In this document: one piece after another, positions 8,497-15,020 of the stretch
Layout: each line of letters starts with the position of its first letter
Numbering within the stretch: the stretch's first letter is position 1
From: Lachnoclostridium sp. UBA1434
Lineage (GTDB): Bacteria; Bacillota; Clostridia; Lachnospirales; Lachnospiraceae
Assembly: GCA_002329645.1 (NCBI GenBank)
Contig: DCTS01000002.1
Coordinates: 17,204 to 36,991, forward strand
DNA: 19,788 bases
Reading direction: 5' to 3'
Notes under the pieces: generated by a model
Databases searched by the model: none
What the model was told of the DNA's origin: nothing
Seen by the model: the letters and a program-made list of their open reading frames with translations, nothing else
Translations under genes and position numbers: made by a program

Positions 8497-9342
8497 CTAA
8501 AAAAATGTTTCTACAAGCTCTCCGATAATCAGGTTCCAACCGTCGGCCATGATGAATAAGAGAATCTTAAACGGCATTGCAATCATAGTCGGCGGAAGCA
8601 TCATCATACCCATGGACATAAGGGTGGATGCAACAACCATATCTATTATTATAAAGGGGATATATATCAGAAACCCGATAATAAAGGCTTTTCTCAGCTC
8701 ACTGATTATAAACGACGGAATGATGACTGTTATGGGTATATCATCCAGCGTTTCAAGCTCCTCTGAGCTTATCCCCGCAATATCCATAAAAAGCTTCAGA
8801 TCCTTTGCTTCCGTCTGACCTGTCATAAAGATTCTTAATGGTTTTACTCCCGCCTCGTAGGCTTCCTCCTGCGTGATTTCCCCTCTGGATAAGGGCTGCA
8901 GGGCATTGGTATTAACCTGGGTAAAGACAGGCGACATAATAAAAAAGGTTAAGAACAGCGCAAGCCCTACCAATACCTGGTTGGGCGGCGTGGTTTGCAG
9001 GCCGAGGGCTGCTCTTATAAAGTGCAGGACAATAATTATCCTGGTAAATGAAGTCATCATGATGAGAATTGACGGAGCCAGGGCTATGACGGTAAGCACC
9101 AGCAATATCTGAAGAGTTGACGACAGGCTTCCTTCATCCTCATCGGTATTTAAGGTTATTTGTAAAGGCCCCAGGCCGGCATTTATTCCGCTCTGCACAT
9201 CTTCCGTCTGCTGTGCCCGGGTATTCTCCGCATTAGCAGCATAAACTCTATTAACAGAAAAAAAGGTTAATATACATACCGTCAATAATACAACGATAAT
9301 TTTCGCTTTTTTCCCCCCACGCTTTATATCAGATGTATTCAT
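8497..9342 (-). CDS. fliP: FliP, export-gate membrane protein with signal peptide
   Basis: A 281-aa FliP/SctR family protein. It begins with a positively charged stretch (KRGGKKAK) and a hydrophobic segment ending near VNRVYA, consistent with the cleaved signal peptide known for FliP. A variable extracytoplasmic segment follows, then the conserved core PSILIMMTSFTRIIIVLHF, LGLQTTPPNQVL and FFIMSPVF, and a C-terminal membrane pair. An in-frame TTG lies 9 nt upstream (9351), but AAAGG abuts that TTG and lies 9 nt before ATG 9342, so ATG 9342 is the better start. The gene follows fliO with only a short gap. Confidence 0.95.
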   Translation of the reverse strand: MNTSDIKRGGKKAKIIVVLLTVCILTFFSVNRVYAANAENTRAQQTEDVQSGINAGLGPLQITLNTDEDEGSLSSTLQILLVLTVIALAPSILIMMTSFTRIIIVLHFIRAALGLQTTPPNQVLVGLALFLTFFIMSPVFTQVNTNALQPLSRGEITQEEAYEAGVKPLRIFMTGQTEAKDLKLFMDIAGISSEELETLDDIPITVIIPSFIISELRKAFIIGFLIYIPFIIIDMVVASTLMSMGMMMLPPTMIAMPFKILLFIMADGWNLIIGELVETFF

Positions 9343-9354
9343 GGATACCAACCT

Positions 9355-9792
9355 TTACTTTTTATTGCTCTTAAACTTTTCTAATAGCTGCTTAAAATTA
9401 GGCTTCTGCTCCGCCTCTGCTTCTCTTTGTATTACCTTGTCCGCCTCCAGCTTGGTAATGAAGCTCACATTATCCCTGCTGACGGCAATTACAAAATACT
9501 CCTCTGCAATTTTGATAATCTGCAGGAAGGAGCTTCTGCCAAGCCTGCATGCATCTATCACCTCAAAATTGCTTTTCTTCAGCTTGCCCTGGTTTACCTT
9601 GCCGACAAGCCTGGTTGCATAATAAGCCCCAGCCAGTATTACGACAAGCAGGATTAGAAGCCCGACTAACTGCAGCACATTATCCAGTGTGGAAACACGG
9701 TCAGGAGCAGTCTGCGTCGTATCATCCTTCAGCTTGCTGAGTAAATCCCCTCCCCGGGAAGTCTCAAGTCTGACCAATAAACCTGTCATCAT
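9355..9792 (-). CDS. fliO: FliO/FliZ, export-gate assembly factor
   Basis: A short protein with a single membrane segment (VGLLILLVVILAGAYYATRL) followed by a cytoplasmic domain containing KKSNFEVIDACRLGRSSFLQIIKI and YFVIAVSRDNVSFI, the typical FliO layout. FliO helps FliP fold and assemble but is not part of the finished gate. The start is uncertain: TTG 9801 would overlap the cheY stop as TTGA, giving 148 aa, but ATG 9792 (or 9789) lies 9 nt after a weak GTGGG site and is preferred here (145 aa). The C-terminus is lysine-rich. It sits between cheY and fliP as in B. subtilis, where the gene is also called fliZ. Confidence 0.88.
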   Translation of the reverse strand: MMTGLLVRLETSRGGDLLSKLKDDTTQTAPDRVSTLDNVLQLVGLLILLVVILAGAYYATRLVGKVNQGKLKKSNFEVIDACRLGRSSFLQIIKIAEEYFVIAVSRDNVSFITKLEADKVIQREAEAEQKPNFKQLLEKFKSNKK

Positions 9793-9797
9793 CTTTA

Positions 9798-10160
9798 TCA
9801 ACCCACTGCTTTCTTAACGGCCTCCAGAACCCTGTCTGCCTGGAATGGCTTAACAATAAAATCCTTGGCGCCGGATTGAATAGACTCAATCACCATGGCC
9901 TGCTGTCCCATGGCAGAACACATAATTACATTAGCTGAAGGATCAATCTCCTTGATCTTTTTCAAGGCCTTAATGCCATCCATCTCAGGCATTGTAATGT
10001 CCATCATAACCAGATCCGGCCTGGTCTCGGTATACTTGTCAATTGCCTTGAGGCCATTTTCAGCTTCACCTGCGATGACATAACCATTCTTGACCAGAAT
10101 GTCCTTAATCATCATTCTCATAAAAGCTGCATCATCACAGATCAATATACTTTTTGCCAT
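9798..10160 (-). CDS. cheY: CheY, chemotaxis response regulator
   Basis: A 120-aa single-domain receiver. The acidic pocket is D9/D10, the phospho-acceptor is D54 in MMDITMP, and the switch and lysine residues are S82 (in MCSAMG) and K104 (in VKPF). CheA phosphorylates it and CheY-P binds the FliM/FliY N-termini at the switch. It follows fliY, which encodes the probable CheY-P phosphatase, as in B. subtilis. The ribosome binding site is AGGAGAG about 6 nt before the ATG. Position 82 is Ser rather than the Thr of E. coli CheY, a permitted substitution in the family. Confidence 0.95.
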   Translation of the reverse strand: MAKSILICDDAAFMRMMIKDILVKNGYVIAGEAENGLKAIDKYTETRPDLVMMDITMPEMDGIKALKKIKEIDPSANVIMCSAMGQQAMVIESIQSGAKDFIVKPFQADRVLEAVKKAVG

Positions 10161-10198
10161 TTCAACTCTCCTATCTGTTATGTAGTTTTATGTTGAGC

Positions 10199-11410
10199 TT
10201 ACTTGTTCTGCCTGACTATCTCAGTAACACGGATGCCAAAAGCTTCCTCCATAACTACTACCTCACCCTTGGCTACAAACTTGCCGTTCACAAGTACATC
10301 TATCGGCTCGCCTGCAAGTCTGTTAAGTTCAATAATGGTTCCGGGGGCAAAGTCAAGTATTTCCTTGATGGATTTGCTGGTTCGCCCTAGCTCTACCGTA
10401 ACCTCAAGGGGAACATCCATAAGCAAATCTATGTTTTCGGGTTTTATGGCTCCGCCTTGAGCTGGTATGAAGGGCGCAAATTGTGCCGGCTGCACGTTCA
10501 CATCCTGCTGAACCGGCCATGGCATATAGGGCATTCCCTGCTGAGGCATACCCTGCTGGGGCATTCCCTGCTGGGGCATTCCCATATTCATGCCCATATT
10601 CATAAATGGCATTCCCTGATATGGATTAAAAGCCTGATTCGACGCATCACCTGCCGGACCCAGCTGCTTGCCGGCCTCTGTCTGGGCTGCTATGTTGCCT
10701 GCCGGTGAAGGTGCCGTACTTACATCCGGCTCCATAGTTGTTGCCTGTATGAACTGACTGTATAAATTCCTTGCAAAATCAAAGGGATAGAGCTGCATAA
10801 GGACACTGTCAACCAGATCACCTATCTCCATATGGAAGGATACACGTACAAAGGAGCCTTTAAGGAATTCTGCTATTTCTTCACCGCTGATGTTATCATC
10901 CATAGCTACAACCGATGAGGTTGGCGGTGTTATGCTGACTCTTTTCTCAAGCATTGATGATATGGAGGTGGCGGCTGATCCCATCATCTGGTTCATAGCC
11001 TCGCTGATTGCGCTTAAGTGGAGCTCGGTCATTTCCCCGTCGATATTGGAGCCGTCTCCGCCCATCATCAGGTCGGTAATGACCTTGACATCCCTTTCAC
11101 GAAGTATAAGTATGTTGTTGCCGTCCAGACCCTCCGCATAATATATCTGGATAAATACGCACGGCTTGTCGTAGCTGTTCACAATATCCTTCCAGGTTGC
11201 ATATTCCACCTTGGGAGTCGTGATGACCACTCTCTGTCCTACCAGGGAAAACAGAGTGGTAGCTGCAGTACCCATGCTTATATTGCTAATCTCACCTATT
11301 GCATCCTTCTCGGCATCGGTCAGACGTTCGTCATGTTCGTCCGCATTATGGCCGGTGTCCATACCGCTAAGCAGCGCATTGATTTCTTCCTGGGATAGCA
11401 TTCCATCCAT
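10199..11410 (-). CDS. fliY: FliY, switch protein with CheC-type CheY-P phosphatase domain
   Basis: A 403-aa fusion. Residues 4-16 (MLSQEEINALLSG) are a CheY-P-binding segment like that of FliM. Residues about 30-225 form a CheC-like phosphatase with two intact active-site patterns: D36-E40-N43-P66 and S133-E137-N140-P163, both with the D/S-x3-E-x2-N-x22-P spacing. Residues about 225-322 are a low-complexity Gly/Met/Pro/Gln linker with three GMPQQ repeats, and 325-398 are the FliN/SpoA C-ring domain. In B. subtilis FliY replaces FliN at the bottom of the C-ring and dephosphorylates CheY-P. The ATG follows GGAGGAG/TAG, so the ribosome binding site overlaps the fliM stop region, and the genes are 6 nt apart. 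Confidence 0.96.
   Translation of the reverse strand: MDGMLSQEEINALLSGMDTGHNADEHDERLTDAEKDAIGEISNISMGTAATTLFSLVGQRVVITTPKVEYATWKDIVNSYDKPCVFIQIYYAEGLDGNNILILRERDVKVITDLMMGGDGSNIDGEMTELHLSAISEAMNQMMGSAATSISSMLEKRVSITPPTSSVVAMDDNISGEEIAEFLKGSFVRVSFHMEIGDLVDSVLMQLYPFDFARNLYSQFIQATTMEPDVSTAPSPAGNIAAQTEAGKQLGPAGDASNQAFNPYQGMPFMNMGMNMGMPQQGMPQQGMPQQGMPYMPWPVQQDVNVQPAQFAPFIPAQGGAIKPENIDLLMDVPLEVTVELGRTSKSIKEILDFAPGTIIELNRLAGEPIDVLVNGKFVAKGEVVVMEEAFGIRVTEIVRQNK
10531..10575 (-). repeat. Three tandem 15-nt units encoding GMPQQ within fliY
   Basis: Three head-to-tail copies of a 15-nt unit (plus-strand form GCATTCCCTGCTGGG, with one or two substitutions per copy) encode GMPQQ three times in the FliY linker. 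They are followed at once by a related NMGM repeat encoded by 10576-10605. The unit is in frame, so copy-number change would lengthen or shorten the linker without breaking the gene. Confidence 0.9.
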
Positions 11411-11416
11411 AAGCCG

Positions 11417-12397
11417 CTACTCCTCCTCTCTGATTATTGATGAAATTTTAACCGCATAGGCACCTGAGGAAGCACCGGGCAGTGCGGTGAATTTGTAGAT
11501 ATTACCGACATAAATATTCAACTCGTCGTCCACCTTTGAATTAAGCTTTATAATATCCCCCTTCTGCAGGTTCATGAAATCATTGACAGAGATGGTACTT
11601 TTGCCAAGAACGGCACGAAGCGGGACTTTAACCTTGGAAATTGCAAATTCTATAATATCCTGATAGGATTTATCATCGCTCATCTGCATAGTGGAATACC
11701 AGTACTTGGTGTTGAGCTTGTCAATCACCTTCTCCAGGCATACATACGGCAGACATATGTTCATCATTCCCTCTATGCTTCCAATCTTTATATTCAGTGT
11801 AACAAGGGATATCATTTCACTTGGAGCTATAATCTGCGCAAATTGTGAATTGGTCTCAATCCTCATCAGCCTTGGCTGAAGCTGGATTACATTAGCCCAG
11901 GGCTCTCTTAAAAGGTTGGTGCATATAGTGATTATTCTCTCTATTATAGTAAGCTCTATCTCTGAGTAATCCCTTGCCTTCTCCAGAGGATATCCTCCCC
12001 CGCCAAGCATTCTGTCTACAATCGCATACCCCAGGTTATTGGCAAGTTCAATAATAATTGTACCTTCCAAAGGTGAAAAATCGACTATACCCAGTATCAG
12101 CGGATTGGACAGTGCATTGGAGAATTCGGAATACGTCACAGCCTCAGAGTTTATAACCTCCACCTGCACATTCTTTCTTAAGTATGCCGGAAGGTTCGTT
12201 GAAAGCAACCTTGCATAGTGCTCAAAAATAATGTTCAGGGTGCGCAAATGCTCCTTGGAGAATTTTGAAGGCCGCTTGAAGTCATAATTCTTTATCTGCT
12301 TTTCGTTAGTTTCTCTGAATTCGTCCGCATCAAGCTCTCCGCTGCTTATTGCCGCAAGCAGGTTGTCTATCTCATTTTGGGACAGGACGTCACCCAT
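11417..12397 (-). CDS. fliM: FliM, flagellar motor switch protein
   Basis: About 326 aa, the normal FliM length. It opens GDVLSQNEIDNLLAAISSG, the CheY-P-binding segment, followed by YDFKRPSKFSKEHLRTL. A middle CheC-like domain without phosphatase residues contains the GG motif DRMLGGGG that contacts FliG. The C-terminal SpoA domain (about 255-325) joins FliY in the C-ring. Two in-frame ATGs are possible: 12403 lies only 2 nt after GGAGG, whereas 12397 lies 8 nt after it and gives the conserved MGDVLSQ start, so 12397 is chosen. The gene is preceded by a strong palindrome (12419-12447). Confidence 0.95.
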   Translation of the reverse strand: MGDVLSQNEIDNLLAAISSGELDADEFRETNEKQIKNYDFKRPSKFSKEHLRTLNIIFEHYARLLSTNLPAYLRKNVQVEVINSEAVTYSEFSNALSNPLILGIVDFSPLEGTIIIELANNLGYAIVDRMLGGGGYPLEKARDYSEIELTIIERIITICTNLLREPWANVIQLQPRLMRIETNSQFAQIIAPSEMISLVTLNIKIGSIEGMMNICLPYVCLEKVIDKLNTKYWYSTMQMSDDKSYQDIIEFAISKVKVPLRAVLGKSTISVNDFMNLQKGDIIKLNSKVDDELNIYVGNIYKFTALPGASSGAYAVKISSIIREEE

Positions 12398-12418
12398 TGT
12401 CATTACCTCCTAGCGCTC

Positions 12419-12447
12419 TATTCCTATAATATCATATTATAGGAATA
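12419..12447. repeat. 29-bp near-perfect palindrome between fliL and fliM
   Basis: Two perfect 14-bp arms (TATTCCTATAATAT and its reverse complement) flank a single central base at 12433. It lies in the 65-nt gap between the fliL stop and the chosen fliM ATG, about 15 nt upstream of the fliM ribosome binding site. Each arm contains TATAAT, but no TTGACA-like box lies at 16-18 nt on the operon strand. It could be a dimer-binding operator, or an RNA stem after refolding with a small loop. It lacks a GC-rich stem and a T-run after the stem on the operon strand, so it is not a good terminator. Confidence 0.85.
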
Positions 12448-12462
12448 AAATCACCAAATTTC

Positions 12463-12969
12463 TTAGTCGTACAACAAATTACCAAAGGAAACATTGACAA
12501 TGAAATCAGAATTGAACAAATCCTGAATCCTGGCGAGTACCCTTTCCTTTATCAATTCTTTGTTGTTATCCACTTCGTCAATTGTATAATTATTAAATTC
12601 GTCTGTTACGAATTCCTTGATGTCATTTTCATACTGCGATATTAATTTCTTAAAATCCTCATAATCTTTATGCTTTTTATTGAGTGAAAGCGACACATAT
12701 ACAAAAGCATAATGCTTCTGATCGTCGCTTTTCTTCAGATTGATTGTAAGCTTTCCCTCAATATCGTATACCTCAATATCGGACGGTGATAAATTAAGCT
12801 TTTCCTCCTCCGGCGACTCAAGCTCCAGGTCAATAATCTGGGCAACCCTGGTTATAAGCTTGTTGGTCTTCATAGCAGTAGGAACTATTGCAAAGATAAT
12901 TACACCGCTAAGCACTACATTTATCAATGCCAATGCAAGTACAACCACCGTTAATATATTTCTTTTCAT
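12463..12969 (-). CDS. fliL: FliL, stator-associated basal body protein
   Basis: A 168-aa bitopic membrane protein. Residues about 5-28 form the membrane anchor (LTVVVLALALINVVLSGVII), and the remainder is an extracytoplasmic domain ending DFIVNVSFGNLLYD, close to the family's usual end. FliL surrounds or supports the MotAB stator and raises torque or stabilises ion flow. It follows motB by 13 nt, with AGGGGG about 8 nt before ATG 12969. Genomic order motA-motB-fliL-fliM fits a stator/switch module. Sequence conservation in this family is low, and the call rests mainly on topology, the C-terminal signature and the neighbours. Confidence 0.9.
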   Translation of the reverse strand: MKRNILTVVVLALALINVVLSGVIIFAIVPTAMKTNKLITRVAQIIDLELESPEEEKLNLSPSDIEVYDIEGKLTINLKKSDDQKHYAFVYVSLSLNKKHKDYEDFKKLISQYENDIKEFVTDEFNNYTIDEVDNNKELIKERVLARIQDLFNSDFIVNVSFGNLLYD

Positions 12970-12982
12970 TCTCAGCCCCCCT

Positions 12983-13849
12983 TTATTTGCTGCTTAACTC
13001 ATTGTATATCCTGATCTCTATCCTTCTGTTCCTTAATATGCCCTCAGCCGTATCATTGGAAGCCACCGGCTCATACTCGCCCCTGCCTGAAAATTTTATC
13101 ATTGAAGGTTCAAGCTTGTTGTTTTCAATCAGATATTCGGCCGCATTCAAAGCCCTGGCTGTGGACAGCCAGTTATTGTCCTTAAACGTAGGGCTTGTCA
13201 TTGGCACATTATCAGTATGACCTACAATTTCAACCAGATAACCGTCAAAGTTCGTCAGAATATCTCCTATCCTGGACAGTATCGGTTTTGCCTCCTCTAT
13301 GATATCCGCTTTCCCCGATTTGAAGAGTATGGATCCCTTGATGGAAAGCTGCACATATTCATATTCCGGATCAATCGAAAGCTCAACATAATCACCCAGG
13401 TTATATTGATCGGTAAGCATTTCAACATCACTATACATCCTTTCGGACTGTAATGCCATCTCCTCTAAAATCCTCTCCTGGGCAGCCTCAAGCTCCTCAT
13501 TGCTGCCATTTGTATTGCCGTCATCCTGCACCCCTTCAGATTCATCATCTATATCATCACCTGTGCGCTCCGTCTTTTCTCCCATATTGGATATATATTC
13601 ATCCAGGTTGTTAAGCTGGGTCATACCGGAGGATATAAGCATTCCCTCGCCTATTGCAGAGCCTCCGGCATCAAATATGCTGAGGGCATTGGTCAGGGAT
13701 ATTGAAATATTCTCGAATTTTTCTGCATCTATAGTGGACGCGGCAAAGAGCATGACAAAAAAGCATAACAAGAGGTTCATAAGATCTGCAAAGGTATTCA
13801 TCCAGGGTGCGTTTCCTCCTGACTGCTCTTCAACTCTTTTCTTAGCCAA
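12983..13849 (-). CDS. motB: MotB-type stator protein (PomB/MotS-like)
   Basis: About 288 aa from the chosen start. The single membrane segment TFADLMNLLLCFFVMLFA carries the ion-binding aspartate (D22 in FAD, counting from the TTG start). A plug/linker region rich in acidic residues and glutamine follows, then an OmpA-like peptidoglycan-binding domain (about 160-285) with IVGHTDNVPM, LSTARALNAAEYL and NRRIEIRI. The ORF can open at GTG 13858 (MITLAKK) or TTG 13849 (MAKKRVEE). TTG is preferred because GGCGGTGA lies 5-6 nt upstream and MAKK is a common MotB opening. It overlaps the motA end by 8 nt. The FADLMNLLLCFF pattern is nearer to Vibrio PomB than to B. subtilis MotB. Confidence 0.93.
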   Translation of the reverse strand: MAKKRVEEQSGGNAPWMNTFADLMNLLLCFFVMLFAASTIDAEKFENISISLTNALSIFDAGGSAIGEGMLISSGMTQLNNLDEYISNMGEKTERTGDDIDDESEGVQDDGNTNGSNEELEAAQERILEEMALQSERMYSDVEMLTDQYNLGDYVELSIDPEYEYVQLSIKGSILFKSGKADIIEEAKPILSRIGDILTNFDGYLVEIVGHTDNVPMTSPTFKDNNWLSTARALNAAEYLIENNKLEPSMIKFSGRGEYEPVASNDTAEGILRNRRIEIRIYNELSSK

Positions 13850-14639
13850 CGTTATCACCGCCCTCTTCCTTCATGGCTTCCCTGCGTGAAGGCGACAGGA
13901 AGGATTTGAGCTTCTCCTCGATAACCCTCGGATTCTCACCTGCCTGTATGGATAGAAGGCCTTCCACCATCAGCTCCTTTATCATGATTTCATTGGAATT
14001 TTTATACCTAAGCTTGGTTGCGACAGGAATACATATCCAGTTGGCAAGGATTGAGCCGTAAAATGTGGTAACCAGGGCAACCGCCATATTAGGCCCTATT
14101 GTACTGGGGTCTTCCATCTTATATAACAGGTTGATAAGTCCGATAAGGGTACCTATCATACCCCAGGCAGGGCCCATTGCGGCAAGTGAATCCCAGAAGC
14201 CCACAATCTTGGAGTGCCTGTCCTCGATACAGTTAAGCTCTGTCTCAAGGATATTCCTGACAAGCTCGGGATCTGTACCGTCTACTATAAGCAATACGCC
14301 CTTTTTCAGGAATTCATCATCAATGGAATTGGCGGCTTCCTCAAGCGCCAGTAAGCCTTCCTTTCTTGCAACATTGGAAAGTCCGATTATGGTCTTAATT
14401 GTACCCTCTTCATTGGAAGGCTGTACCTTCATAATAAGACTGAAGCTTTTCAGCCGGTTTATGTAGCCCCTGAGACTTGGAGACATGATAAGTACACAGC
14501 AGAAGGCTCCGCCAAAGGTAATAAAGATCGAGGGCACATCAACAAAGTTTCCCAGAACAGAAATATCCTGACCAACTATAATACCGTAAATAACTAGAAC
14601 CAAACACATTATGACACCTAATAAGGACGCCAGATCCAA
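13842..14639 (-). CDS. motA: MotA-type stator protein (PomA/MotP-like)
   Basis: About 265 aa with four membrane segments: near 3-22, 30-50, and a pair at about 145-200. The ion-channel motif PAWGMIGTLIGLI and the fourth helix ALVTTFYGSILAN are well conserved. The cytoplasmic loop between helices 2 and 3 (LLALEEAANSIDDEFLKKG) interacts with FliG in the family. GTG 14648 opens the frame, but TTG 14639 gives MDLASLLGVI, the usual family N-terminus, and has GGAAGG 8 nt upstream, so TTG is chosen. Threonines in GTLIGL and TTFYG match the sodium-type PomA/MotP rather than the proton-type MotA pattern. With MotB it forms the torque-generating stator in the inner membrane. Confidence 0.94.
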   Translation of the reverse strand: MDLASLLGVIMCLVLVIYGIIVGQDISVLGNFVDVPSIFITFGGAFCCVLIMSPSLRGYINRLKSFSLIMKVQPSNEEGTIKTIIGLSNVARKEGLLALEEAANSIDDEFLKKGVLLIVDGTDPELVRNILETELNCIEDRHSKIVGFWDSLAAMGPAWGMIGTLIGLINLLYKMEDPSTIGPNMAVALVTTFYGSILANWICIPVATKLRYKNSNEIMIKELMVEGLLSIQAGENPRVIEEKLKSFLSPSRREAMKEEGGDNVG

Positions 14640-14701
14640 AACCGTCACCTTCCATCATGATATTTTACGCTTGTTTTATAAGCTTATCTATATTGATTGT
14701 A

Positions 14702-14893
14702 CTATATTTCCCTTGAAAATACTTCTTTTTTGTATAATATTACAAGATTTTTAACTTCTTGTCTACTTTCTTTTACTATAATTTTGTTTCCGGATGTCAG
14801 AGTAATCACGGTGTCGGGCGATTCCTCAACCTTTTCTATCAAATCGGCATTGATTATAAGCTTCTTGCCGTTCAGCCTCGTAACTTCTATCAT
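14702..14893 (-). CDS. flbD: FlbD/SwrD family protein
   Basis: A 63-aa protein beginning MIEVTRLNGKKLIINADLIE and continuing with the VEESPDTVITLTSGNKIIVKE pattern. This is the complete FlbD (SwrD) family, a small beta-rich protein found between the hook and stator genes of many Firmicutes and spirochaetes. In B. subtilis SwrD supports high motor torque needed for swarming; it is not the Caulobacter transcription factor also called FlbD. AGGGGG lies about 7 nt before the ATG. A 13-bp-stem hairpin lies about 20 nt upstream of the ATG, so expression may be set separately from flgE. motA follows after about 60 nt. Confidence 0.93.
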   Translation of the reverse strand: MIEVTRLNGKKLIINADLIEKVEESPDTVITLTSGNKIIVKESRQEVKNLVILYKKEVFSREI

Positions 14894-14913
14894 GACCGTT
14901 CCCCCTATTAAAA

Positions 14914-14958
14914 GGGCTGCAGACAGCCAGCAACGCTTGACTGTACTGTCTGCAGCCC
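14914..14958 (-). terminator. 13-bp GC-rich stem-loop after flgE, possible attenuator
   Basis: The arms GGGCTGCAGACAG (14914-14926) and its perfect complement (14946-14958) enclose a 19-nt loop. Read on the operon strand, the stem is followed by TTTTAATA, a short T-run. This could be a leaky terminator lowering expression beyond flgE, or an RNA-stability or processing element. The T-run is shorter than in a strong intrinsic terminator, and downstream flbD/motA/motB lack an obvious promoter, so full termination is unlikely. Confidence 0.5.
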
Positions 14959-14963
14959 GTCTT

Positions 14964-14996
14964 CCGGCATTGCTTAATCTCTTTCATCCATGCCGG
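14964..14996 (-). repeat. Second stem-loop in the flgE-flbD gap
   Basis: A 7-bp perfect inverted repeat, CCGGCAT/ATGCCGG, at 14964-14970 and 14990-14996, again with a 19-nt loop. It lies between the flgE stop (15021) and the larger hairpin, 5 nt from it. No T-run follows it. Confidence 0.6.
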
Positions 14997-15020
14997 TACC
15001 TTAAGCTGCTTTAATCAGCA

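Noticed and set aside
12425..12441. TATAAT hexamers within the 12419-12447 palindrome as a sigma-A promoter for fliM
   Set aside because: At 16-18 nt spacing the -35 region reads AAGAAA-like sequence, not TTGACA, and no extended -10 TGn is present; kept only as a possibility in the palindrome finding.
14894..15000. A leader peptide in the flgE-flbD gap (short ATG frames near the small hairpin)
   Set aside because: One frame ends after five codons and the other runs out of frame into flbD without a ribosome binding site; no amino-acid run typical of attenuation.
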